DNA of 64,000 nucleotides, from NCBI GenBank assembly GCA_947683425.1, contig CANTUQ010000043.1:13782501-13846500 (forward strand), given 5' to 3'. The notes under the pieces are model-generated. The model saw nothing but the letters and a program-made list of their open reading frames with translations, was not told the DNA's origin and searched no databases. Source of the stretch: Excoecaria cochinchinensis. Taxonomy: Eukaryota; Streptophyta; Magnoliopsida; Malpighiales; Euphorbiaceae. The translations under genes were made by a program, and so were the position numbers. This document shows, piece after piece, positions 48,001 to 59,133 of the stretch (the first letter of the stretch is position 1; every line of letters begins with the position of its first letter).

Positions 48001-48190
48001 AATACAAGGAAATGAAACAGAAATTCTACCAGAATTTCACTTAATTTATTCCAATAAATGCAATTTATTAATATAAATAAATGTTCTTTTACTAAGCTTC
48101 TATTGCATGATCAGCAATAATGTTTACATCAACCTTTTAATTATCACATTTAGTACACATCAACCTTTTCATTATCAGAATTACATAAAA
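46931..48190. other. AT-rich spacer, no gene
   Basis: Nothing recognisable. An (AT)n microsatellite lies at about 47961-47996, and the open frames crossing it are artefacts. Confidence 0.5.
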
Positions 48191-48194
48191 ATAA

Positions 48195-49430
48195 TATGTA
48201 TGTGAATACGTAGTATACTATAAGTAAATTAGATGTATATAGTGTATATATTAGATGTGTACTTGATATATATTGTACGTATACTAGATGTGTACTAAAT
48301 GTATATTATTGGTATACAAGATGTGTACTAAATGTATACTAGATGTGTACTAAATATATACTGTGCGTAAACTAAATGTATATAGTGCGTGTACTAAATG
48401 TATACTGTGCATATACTAAATGTATATAGTTCATATACTAGATATATATTATGTGTATACTAGATGTATATAGTGCATATACTAGATGTGTACTAAATAT
48501 ATATTATTCGTATACTAAATGTATATAGTGCGTATACTAGATATATATTATTTGTATACTAGATGTATACTTCATGTATATTAGACATATACTAGATATA
48601 TATTAGACGTATACTAGACGTATATTAGGCATATACTAGATGTATATTAGACTTATATTAGACGTATACTAGATGTATGTTAGACATATATTAGACGTAT
48701 ACTAGATGTATATTAGATGTATAGTAGATGTATACTTCATGTATAGTAAACGTATATTAGACTTATATTAGTCATATACTAGATGTATATTAAGCTTATA
48801 TTAGACGTATAATATATGTATATTAGACGTATACTAGATGTATATTAAATTTCTATTAGACGTATACTAGATGTATGTTAGACTTATATTAGACGTATAC
48901 TAGATGCATACTTGCTGTATATTAGACGTATATTAGACGTATACTGGATGTATATTAGACTTATTTTAGACATATATTAGATGTATATTAAGCTTATATT
49001 AGACGTATAATACATGTATATTAGACTTATATTAGACGTATACTAGATGTATGTTAGGCTTATATTAGACGTATACTAGACGTATACTAGACTTATATTA
49101 GGCGTATACTAAATGTATATTAGGCTTATATTAGACGTATAATACATGTATATTAGATGTATACAAGACGTATATTAAACTTATATTAGACGTATACTAG
49201 ACGTATATTAAACATATATTAGACGTACATTAGATGTATATTGAACTTATATTAGATGTATACTAGATGTATATTAGTTGTATACTAGATGTATATTTGA
49301 CGTATACTAGGTGTATATTAGACATATACTAGGTATGTACTATGCGTATATTATTCGTATACTAGATGTATATTAGACTTATGTTAGACGTATACTAGAT
49401 GTATATTAGTCAAATACTAAATGCATATAC
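48195..49430. repeat. 11-bp minisatellite array, about 1.2 kb
   Basis: The unit is AGAYGTATAYT in many variants (agatgtatatt, agacgtatact, agacttatatt). It repeats roughly 110 times with few interruptions. Copies at the left end are more diverged (gtgtactaaatgtatatagtg) and those from about 48540 rightwards are more regular. The period is not a multiple of three and the array has stops in every frame, so it is not coding. Confidence 0.92.
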
Positions 49431-50633
49431 AGAAATTAGCCAGTTTGTCATACCTTACTAGGTTTTGGCATAAAAATGAATCTCACAGAGGAAATTTACA
49501 ATACTCAATTTCATTGCATTTTTTTTCTCAGTTCTTACAAAATAAGTTTAGCACGGATGCCAAAGGGCATATTCTACCAGATGTTAGCTAGGACTGGGCG
49601 AGTAAACAGATTATTTAATCTGTAGCCGTAGGTGTAATTAATTTAAAGTTTAAACTTAATTATTATAATCACCAATGCTCGTCTCACCACAATTATTATT
49701 AACTTAAAGGATTGACCACAAAAGTATTTTTTAAAGTTGTTATATTTGATTTTGGTATTCTATTGTAATGTTAGGTTATGTTTCTTGTTTCAGATGTATT
49801 TCTATTTCATGATCATGTACCAAGTAATTGATTGTCAAACTTTGACTCTAGTTCGCTAAATTTTTTAAATTCAAGCTTATCGATTTGCTCAACAACAATA
49901 CATCATTTGGTTTGATTTGGTAAAATAAATTATAATATTTTGAAATTATTCTCTCCTCCAACTACCAATTTTTTTTTAAATATGTAAATTGCCAGTGCAT
50001 GTATGAGAATTGAAATTCCCTTTTTTCTTAAAAAAAAAAATTAAGAGTTCATTTCATATTATTTTTGAAAGAATAAAAAGCCGATTACATAATAAAAGAA
50101 ATTTAAATTTCAATATTAATGAGAAAAAATTGAACTTCACATGTAGAGAATGGCAATTCAATAGATATTGTTTTAATAATAACATTCATAATTTTAGCAA
50201 AGCCCTGCCTACATCATTCACGGATAATTTTTTATTATTTCTCATCTAATGCAAAATTCCAATTCCTTTACTTTAAAAAAGGGAAACAAATAGATGCACT
50301 ATTTGTTTACTTTAAACCCAATTGAATAAAGTTTATTTTAAAACCAAATCGATTAGGCTAAAAACTGAATAAACCATATTAAAAAAAAAAAGACAAAAAT
50401 GCTCGCAGTTAATTCAATTTTCGGTTCCTGTTGAGTTTTTGTACACTCATAGGCTAGAACCAAAAAGAGAGACAGATTCAGTTTGTAAAAATCTCTGTTG
50501 CTTTGCTCCTTAACATTGTAAAGTAGAGAAGATGTTATCCAAATTAATTGAACAGGCGCAAGGCAAAATGGCAATCCAACATTGGCAGGGAAAGTATTTA
50601 CAAAGGCCTCCAAATACATCTAGTTGGATGTAT
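49431..50633. other. AT-rich spacer, no gene
   Basis: No recognisable coding or element structure. 50353-50619 has an open frame on the minus strand without known motifs, which may be 3' flanking sequence of the receptor-kinase fragment. Confidence 0.45.
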
Positions 50634-50924
50634 TCAAGAACAATCTGAATGGGATTCATAGAAATCAGTTGGGCAAGGGGACATCACTTCTTGTTCTAAC
50701 AGCTGCAATGCCTGGTTCATCGTAGGCCGCTCATCAGGGTTTGCATCAGTGCATCTTGCTGTTATTTCAAGAATTGCTTCCACTGTTTGTTTCCCACGAA
50801 TAATATATCCAAAGAGGTGCAACCCACGAATATAAAGCAGTCTTGCAAATCCAAATAGTTGCAAAGGGATTCTCCATTCTATGTTAAAGAAAATACAGTA
50901 AACAGATTTCAAAGATCGGATCAA
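50634..50924 (-). pseudogene. receptor-like kinase, last-exon fragment
   Basis: The convincing part is VEAILEITARCTDANPDERP, then TMNQALQLLEQEVM and SPCPTDFYESHSD at the end: kinase subdomain XI (Cys-x(n)-RP-T/S-M) and the C-terminal tail of an LRR-type receptor kinase. A splice acceptor is possible before VEAIL (ACAAACAG, minus). Upstream residues (RLLYIRGLHLFGYII) are not kinase-like. No earlier kinase subdomain, LRR or signal peptide lies within the next kilobase upstream, so this is a fragment, unless a very large intron and the CACTA element separate it from the rest. Confidence 0.65.
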
Positions 50925-51624
50925 AAGATCTATCCAAAAAAAAATAGTAGCAGCTGAGCAGTAACAAATGAAAGATTAGTTAACGAAATACTCACAATCG
51001 AAAAGAGAGCTAGCTGCAGTGGTGATTTCAGGTCGAATTAGAGAACAAAATACTCACAAACCTATCTGCGGTGGTGAGTAGTCCGGCGATCGGCAGTAAA
51101 CAGGTTAAGGAAAGAATAGAAAGAATGAAAAGTGAAATATGGAAAGTGAGAAAGCTAAGAAAGTTAAAAAGTGATTCTTTTGTTTGATAATATACAAAAC
51201 AGGTATATTTGTAAATAGAAGTTTAAAATGTTGTATTTTTGAAAGAATGAGAAGGAGGTTTACTTTTTTTGTTATTTTTATTTTTTTGTGTATAAATATG
51301 TAGAAAGCCCTAATTATAATAGCCTAACATAAAAGCCCTCGTCCAGCATCCATGCCCAAGAAGGCTTTATGTTGTATACATGCCACCAATCAGCTCTTCC
51401 TTCAGTACGCATGGACTCTTGACAATTACGAGTGCCCTGGAAGTTTCTGAATTCATAGTCATGCCACCCTAGTTATTCATCTACAGTACACATGGGAAAA
51501 GTTATCAATTTTGAAATATTTTTAAGAGCATCTCTTTTTATTTTCTCTTTATAAGAATTGATTTAAATTTCGAAATGTTTATATCTAGTACAGTTTAGGA
51601 AACTCATTTCTTTCTTTGATTACA
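50925..51624. other. spacer, no gene
   Basis: Nothing recognisable; short AT-rich frames only. The right limit is the target duplication of the CACTA element. Confidence 0.5.
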
Positions 51625-51627
51625 AAT

Positions 51628-54505
51628 CACTACAAGAATTTAAGTATTTCTCGACGGAAAGCCAAGATTTTTCGTCGGCAAATGCAATTGCCGACGGAAT
51701 GCAATTCCATTGGCAATGTGATCGTAGGCAAAAATTGCCGACGAAAATATTGTTCCGTCGGCAATTTTTTCGACGGAATTTAATATTCCGTCGGTAAATT
51801 CTGAATTTTTTTTTAATTACCGACAGAATTTAATATTCCATCAGAAAATTTCCGACGGAATATTAAATTCTGTCGGGAAGTTTTTTAAAAAAATAAAAAA
51901 ATTTCAAAAATTCCCGACGGAATTTAATATTCCGTCGGGAATTTTTAAAAAAATTTTTGAATTCCCGACGAAATTTAATATTCCGTCGGGAAATTAAATT
52001 TCGTCGGGAATTTTTTAAAAAAATAAAAAAAAATTCAGAATTTTCTGACGGAATTTAATATTCCGTCGGGTCAGTAATTTAAAAAGCACATAAAAAAATT
52101 AAATAAAACAATAACAACAACAATAAAAATTAATAATAATAATAATAATAATTATTAAGGTACAAATTTTACTTATTTTATTTTAATAATAACAAAATGT
52201 TGAATACTAATAATATGAAGACTACTAATAATAAATTTAATAATAACATTTAAATTAATAAACTCATAAATAAAGAAATATATCTATAAAATACAAAAAA
52301 AAAATCAACAAATAAAGTGTTAAGTTTATTATTTTCTAATAATACTCAGAACAATAAATCATATTATTTTATTATTTAACAATATTCCTGCTAAAACTAA
52401 TAACACTAATAATAAACTATTTGAAAAAATTAATTAAAATAAAATCATAGCAAATTATTCTAACAATAACAACATTCCATATTAAAAACAATAATATTAA
52501 TAAACAACATAATTTTTCAAATATTTGTACTTTATTATTCACCGACAATATTAATACTACTAAAATCCTCAAATAAATTATTAAGTTAATTATTTTCTAA
52601 TAATACTAATAATAATAAATTGTTCATATCATTATTTAATAATAATCTAATCTAACTAATAACACTAATAATAACATATTTGACACAAATTATTCATAGT
52701 ATTATTTAACAATAATAAAATATTTAATTAACATAAACAAATAAAATTAATTCTAACAACAACAATTAATTCTAACAGAAATATTTACCATAAATATTTA
52801 TATTTTAATTAAACAATATTTAACAATTTTAACTAACATAAATAATAACAATATTTATTATTTAACTAAAAAAAAACAAAAGAGGAATTGATCCACTTAC
52901 CTCACGCCGCCGGAGGAGTTGAGGAGGGAGGAGGAGGAGGGCTGGGGACCAACGCCGGAGCAGCCGCACCCAGCGCCGGAGCAGTGGCAACTAGGGGTGA
53001 GCAAAAAAATCGATGGACTTGGTTAACCGAAAAAAAATTTCAAAACCGAACCGATGGACTAATTAACCGATTGTAATGGACTGGTTAATGGTTAGTGTTT
53101 TGAAAAAACCGATATTAATGGACTGATTAATGGTTTTTGACTCATGTGACTGGTTAACCGAACCGAAACCGAATTTTTAATTAATTTATTAATTTTTTAA
53201 TATTTTATAATAATTTATATAACAATTTATCTTAATTAAAGGTGATCATATACTTTTTTTCATTATACTAATTATTTTAAAGTTTTTAAGTTTTTTTAAT
53301 TGGCTATTAGTAAATATAACAGTTTATCTAATTAAAAGTAATTATGGACCGGTTAATATATTTACTTATTAAATATTAATTTTTAAAAACAAATTTGTTT
53401 ATATCCACCAAATATTTTTATTTTAACAACAATAATGTTATATTATAGTGAAAAAATTTTAATTTTTAAGTATTTTGAACATTTTAATTTTATTTATAGA
53501 TATATTTATAATTATAGTGGTTAACCGAAAAATATTGGGTAACCGATCCGAAAATCCGAAACCGATGGACTGGTTAATCGATGGTAATGGACTGGAATTT
53601 CAAAAAACCGATATTAATGGACTGGTTAATGGACTGGGTCTTATGGACTGGTTAATGGACTGGGTCTTATGGACCGGTTAACCGACCATGCTCACCCCTA
53701 GTGGCAACCAACGCCGGACGAAGATCGGTGCCGCGTAGAGGAGGGAGGCGAGAGCAGCTAGCGAGAAAGAGGGAGGGGAGGGGAGGAGGAGGAGGAGGGG
53801 AGGCGGGGCCGGATCAACGCCGGAGGGAAGGGGGAGGCGCGGATCCGGCCGGTGGAGCATCGCCGAAGGTGGGCGGCGGGCAGAAATGGAAAACGGGAGG
53901 GAGGGGAGAGGGAGGAGAGAGAGAGAGAGAGAGGAGAGAGGAGAGAGGGGGAGAAGAAGATATTTATTTACTTTTAGCGACGGATTTTAATTCCGTCGCT
54001 AATTTTGAAAATTAAAATTTATTCGCGACGGAATAAAATAAACCGTTGGTATTTTTAGCGACGGAAGTTCTGACCGTCGTTAAAGTTAAAAAAATTTACT
54101 TTTTAGCGACGGTATATGTAATCCGTTGCAATTTTTAGCGACGAATTTTTATTCCATCGCTAAATGAATAATTCATTTTTATTAATTTTTATTTAGCGAC
54201 GAAAATTTAATTCCATCGCTAATTTTAGTGACGGATATAAAATTTCTGTCGCTAATTTTAGCGACGGTTTTTAAATTCCGTCGCGAAATTAAATTAAATA
54301 ATTTTCTATTTTTTTTTAGCGACAGAAGATATTTTTCGTCGCTATTTTCAGAGGCGATTTGTAAAAATCGTCGCTAATTTTGGTCGGCAATGTTGGCAAA
54401 AATTCTTGGCGCCATTTTTGGCGACGGAATTTATTTTCCGTCGCTATTTCCCGACGGAATTAACTCCGTAAAATTTCGTCGCTATTTTATGATTTTCTTG
54501 TAGTG
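51628..54505. mobile_element. non-autonomous CACTA (En/Spm-type) element
   Basis: The ends CACTACAAGAA and TTTTCTTGTAGTG form the CACTA terminal inverted repeat, flanked by the 3-bp duplication AAT (51625-51627 and 54506-54508). Subterminal arrays of short direct and inverted repeats fill 51650-52080 (CCGACGGAA words) and 53970-54480 (GCGACGGAA words). The core holds an AT-rich block (52080-52880) and a GC-rich, purine-rich block (52885-52991 plus 53701-53960) that may be captured host sequence. No transposase. A hAT-like element is nested at 52992-53700. Net length is about 2.16 kb. Confidence 0.93.
52992..53700. mobile_element. hAT-like element, second copy
   Basis: 709 bp with ends TAGGGGTGAGCA and TGCTCACCCCTA and a perfect 8-bp duplication GTGGCAAC (52984-52991, 53701-53708). 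It is homologous along its length to the split copy at 9429-9850 plus 24051-24387, including 'ggctattagtaa.tataaca' and 'aaccgatggactggttaa'. No coding capacity. Confidence 0.95.
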
Positions 54506-54508
54506 AAT

Positions 54509-55683
54509 TAACCAAGGCAACAATCCGATTAGCATTCTCTTAATTGGTCAAACTACTCTTTGATATTTACAGAGTTATCATTTGTTGCTTTAGTTAAGAG
54601 TATATTATGCGAGACTTGTAGATAAAATCACAACATTTTGAGGCTAGAGGTAGCAGGCAACTCCAATTTGGCATTAGTAAAGAGAAAATACAAAAAAATC
54701 GCCTTCCTGTATTTAATGATGAAGGCCTCTTTGCTATGGATGATTAGCTAGAGGACTTAAAGCCCATTACCATGAAAAATTTAAAGTTGCTTATTAAAGG
54801 TTTTGGGCATAAACTAGAAGGCAAGATCATGCACTTGATAAGAAAGGAAAAAACACCTTAACTCTCTAAAAGAGACATAGAAGTGGACAGTACGAGGCAT
54901 GAGAAGGGGAAAGAAAGACCTCGTCCCTGAGGTATTGTGATAGAAGAAAAGGGGAACAAATCAGGAACCCGATTGAAATGTGTAAAGCTCCTTACATGGA
55001 AAAAGAGAAAGAGAAAATGACATCTTCTCAAACCCGAGACAAAACCTATTTGCCGTTGCTTTCACCTTCCTTTATGATGACATATTATACATGTGCACTC
55101 CAAAGTCATTGTAATACCACCACCCCTAATCTGTTCAGGCTCTATGAGTAGAATTTGACTATTGAGCCAATGAGTGTCACTTAAACCCACCCAAATGGTC
55201 CAAGCCTAATTAAGAGTTACAACCATTATGACATAACCCTAATCTGACCTATGAAGTGTTTAAATACATCTCAAAGTCATATTCAAGTGGTAGAGCAAGA
55301 TTAGAACTCTAGTTCACTCAAAACCCTAATTTTCTCTCTCCCTATTTTTCTCTTTGGTAGCCGAATTGGGTTTACTAGTCTCTAACCCAATTTCGGCCAT
55401 TTATGCTCCTTGAGAAGGTTTTTAGACCTTATTTCTTGTGTGGATACCTTGGAAGTGCCTTGAAATAAGGACACTGGTGGTTTACAACAATCGAATGCGA
55501 CGTTTTATAACTGTTCAACAAACACCTGCAGTAAATTTCTGAACTTTAGCTAGGAAATTCAATTCTTTTAACAAGATCATGCTATATAAGTTTACAAGTT
55601 CTTAAATTTCTCTCTTTTTACATATGATGTATGATGCTTGTGAACTTACAAAATAAACATTTGATGATAAGATTTTATGTTGA
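54509..55683. other. probable LTR and leader remnants
   Basis: No gene. 55130-55480 looks like the U3/R part of an LTR or a plant gene leader: TTTAAATACATCTC, then 'aaccctaattttctctctcccta', then 'ttggtagccgaattggg'. 54640-54890 may be old gag-type coding sequence, but the frames are too broken to call. Confidence 0.35.
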
Positions 55684-55887
55684 GTGTTTCCTACAACCTT
55701 AGCAGGAGATGCTTTAAATTGGTTCTATGATCTCCCATTAGGGTTGATCACGTGTTTCAAACAAATTCAAGATTTATTCACCGCAAAATACATAGTCAAA
55801 GTCAAGACACCCAAGACAGGCAATGATCTATGCAATATAGTGCAGGGCCTAGTTGAAAGCTTAAAGGATTATGTGGACAGGTTCTAG
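55684..55887 (+). pseudogene. Ty3-type gag fragment
   Basis: The 67-residue frame reads FPTTLAGDALNWFYDLPLG, then FKQIQDLFTAKYI and GLVESLKDYVDRF. The 'F..TL.G.A..W...LP.GSI..F..L...F' pattern is the core of the retrotransposon gag domain, most like Tat/Ogre-type gag. It ends at a TAG. It is opposite in orientation to the LTR fragment that follows at 55984. Confidence 0.75.
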
Positions 55888-55983
55888 ACCCAGGCGTTTA
55901 CAATCAAAAATCTTCACCCTCCGATAGCAGTGTCCACCCCAGCAAAAAGTATAAGAAATTTCCAGTTGTTCAAGTCCTTAACA

Positions 55984-56960
55984 TGTAACACCCCTTACAC
56001 GTATCCTATATTCTTATACATAAAGCATAGATGGCATATAACCATGTGGATATCATGTAGACATTTGTCCAATCATTTATAATACCCAGACACATTTACT
56101 CAAGACTGATGGTTCAAGCAGGATGTCACACTGCAATACACATGCATATTCATATCACATTCATGTCATTCTTAGTCATATCAATATTACTTGTTCCTGT
56201 TCATACACATAATACAAAATTCCTTTACATGTACAGGATATAATCCTTATATTATATTTTCATATATTTAATTCTTTAATTTATAATTACACATATACAA
56301 AACTTTTACATACAGGTTTTACATTATCAAAAGGGCTATACATTATAATAACCTAAAATGCTACTCCTTGATTGGCCAAAACTCTTGCAGATTGTCCCTG
56401 AGAGCAACTCTATAGTTTGAACCTTCACGGATAAACACTCGTGCTAAGCATAAAAGTTTAGTGGGGAAAATAAAATTTGGACAACCACTCATAGCAGTCG
56501 TTAGTTAAGCACACAAATCATGATATTCATAAATGTGTTATCTTCTATAGTATAAGCAAAAAATGGTACGACAAAAGAAACACATTTCTTATGATACACA
56601 TGAGCCTACATAAATTACCTAGCTTGCATGTAGATCATGTACAAAAATAATCATTCAATAACAACTATATAATGGAACTTACTTATGTAAATTCAGATTT
56701 ATACAATTTTTACAGTACACTTATTCATTAACCATATTTCATGTATACTTGCCATGTACAACACACTTATTCATTAACCATATTTCAAGTATACTTGTCA
56801 TGTACAACACATTTACATATACTTATGTAATGACATATATGTATACATTTGTGCTTTAATCATTATAGACGTCAGGCTCTGAGGCAACCTAGTTCAAAGA
56901 TTACTCAGTAATGATAATGATACCTATATCACAGGTGAAGAATGGAAAGTGTCAATTTCC
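55984..56960 (-). mobile_element. fourth Ty3-type LTR fragment
   Basis: It starts TGTAACACCCCTTACACG and has the block 'cacggataaacactcgtgctaagcataaaagtttagtgggg' region (56427-56466), then 'acaaccactcatagcagtcg', as in 3702-5989 and 24396-27357. Contains a duplication near 56718-56815 ('cttattcattaaccatatttca.gtatacttg.catgtacaacac' twice). The right end is lost. Confidence 0.6.
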
Positions 56961-57673
56961 CTTTCCCTCCTTGGTTTTCATAACTTTTAAAGGTTCTTTT
57001 TTTAACTTTCCTCTTTTTCTTTTTTTTTTCGGAGCTAAATGATGGTTTTAAATGCAAAATTTTGAGTGTTAACCGACGAACATTCACCCTTCATGGGGCA
57101 ATACCCATCTGTCATCCTTTTCCCCTGCCTGTCGCTGGCACCATGAGCCCGTTCATGGCATTTTTGTAATTTTTTTCCATGCGTTTGAGAGCCGTCCGTC
57201 GGTCATCGAAAGACGTCCGTCTGTCGTGATTTTATAGATCCAAAAACTTATTATGCAACGGGAAATTAGGGGAGAGGTTGTTTTTTTTTTCCATCGAATC
57301 CGTAAGATTAGGTTTTAAGAATATGGGTTTCCCTTAAATTAAGGAAAACCTAGTTTTATTAGTGATTGGATTTTTGAGGTATAAATAGAAAGAGGTTAGA
57401 AAGGAGTTGAAAAAATTAGAAAAGAGGGAGAACGGCAGAAAATGGAGGAAGAAAAGAAGAGAGGGAAAGAAGCAAAAATCCACATTTCTGAGAAGAAAAC
57501 TCAAAGGAATTTTTTTAGAAAATGATTTTCATCATCATCCTTAAGCTTGGATCTTCTATTAAAGCCTAATTCTCTCTTAGAAATAAATAAAAAGGGAAGA
57601 ACATTTTTTAAAGAGAGAAAGGCATTTCTCTCTAAATTTCAAATTTGCTTTTTAAAAACTCAAGGAAGGCACG
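56961..57673 (+). other. LTR promoter-like remnant, plus orientation
   Basis: 'ccgtccgtcggtcatcgaaagacgtccgtc' words (57187-57216) resemble the GC-rich block of the Tat/Ogre LTRs in the opposite orientation. A TATA box TATAAATAG lies at 57380-57388, followed by a purine-rich leader. Likely a decayed LTR of a Tat/Ogre relative. Confidence 0.4.
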
Positions 57674-59130
57674 TGTAACACCCTGCAAATTTTGACATTG
57701 TGAATAGTTATTCGGTAGGTCAAAAATTCATCGAAGGTTAATTTTTGACCCATAAGAGTTGGAATTTTCTTTAAAAATCATATAATTAAATATTTGAACA
57801 ATTTTAATCAAATAAATACATAAATAAAATAAATGTATATATATATATATAAGTGAATAATAAATAAATAAATAATATACCGTAAGTCTAGATTTATCTA
57901 GATAAATTTAGGAAGGAAGAGAAAGGGAGTGTGGGTGAGATTGGGAAAAAGGGAGAGAATGGAAAAATGGGAAAGGGGAGAACGAAATAGGACACCCGAG
58001 AGAGAGAGAGAGAGAGGCACCGGCGACGATCAATGGTGATTGCAAAACCTACTAGCCAGCAAATTTCGCCTCCGTTCACGGCACCATTTCTACTTCATTT
58101 CTAGGAGAGAGAAATCGAAGCTTCTCCCTCGCACTCCGGCCACATCCAGCGACTGGCGGCGACATGTAACATGGTGGACTACTCCTAACGATAAGGCGAG
58201 TCTTCCAGTGTAACCCCGCCTCCTCACTCACCGGCGATGGAGAGATCGGTGTTGAGGTGAGCCAAATCTTTTAAGGGCGATTCCGATCAAACAGCTCAAT
58301 GTATTGGCACGTGACCACCGACAAAGAAGTCCCGACACCATGAGTTTCACTTCGGCAATAGTGTCATCTCCGGTAGAGCTCCGGCGAGTCTCCGACGACC
58401 TACCAATTATACTAAAACGAAAAAATTGAGCTGGGAAAAACTATAAGTGACTACCAAAATTACTTTTTCATATGAACTTGATACAAATTAAATCTGTTAG
58501 GGATTTTTCTTATAGTGATACAGTCTGTGAGTTTATGTTGCGAGTTAAATTGATTAAAATTGTTGGTTTGATTGATGATTTGGCTCAAAAAAATTGAAAT
58601 TAATTTAACATATGTAATTTCTGGGTGTATGTAAATAATAGGAAAAAAGTAACTTGTTAGGCATTTGATAGATCGATGTTAGAATTTCAAATTTTGAAGA
58701 TATATGGATTATAGGAAAGTTGTAATTTGCTTTGCATTTGACGAGTTGGTTCTACAATCACAAAAATTAGAAGATATATGGATTAATTTGCAGGTTAAGA
58801 TTTAATTAGTAAAAAAAATTTATAACAGTTAAGTCTTAATTTATGAAATGGCATTATATAGTATAATATATATGTATATATATCTATAGCTATCAATGTA
58901 TTAATTGTTGACATGTAATGTACTGGTGAACATTGGAACTGGACATTAATTGGAAGTTCATTTTTGATTATTTACAGTTTAAACCAATGACACTTTACTA
59001 ATTTCGAATAAATGTATGCATTGTTCCTATATTAGAATGTGGTTAGTTTATGTTTTGAGTAATGAGTGCATGTTTGAAGCCATTAGACATGCATATAAAT
59101 TTGTCCTTATGATATATATATATACATCTT
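57674..59130. other. LTR-like start and AT-rich spacer, no gene
   Basis: TGTAACACCCTGCAAATTTTG at 57674 resembles a further LTR terminus. 57990-58400 is GC-richer with an (AG)n run (57998-58014) and CCGGCGA words, like a gene leader, but no coding frame is supported. 58430-59130 is AT-rich with nothing recognisable. Confidence 0.35.
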
Positions 59131-59133
59131 CGT

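Noticed and set aside
48195..49430. Repeat array considered as a CRISPR-like or centromeric satellite
   Set aside because: The 11-bp units have no spacers, and plant centromeric satellites are usually 150-180 bp; it is a minisatellite.
55330..55345. AACCCTAA-type words considered as telomeric repeat
   Set aside because: Only isolated single occurrences within leader-like sequence, no array.
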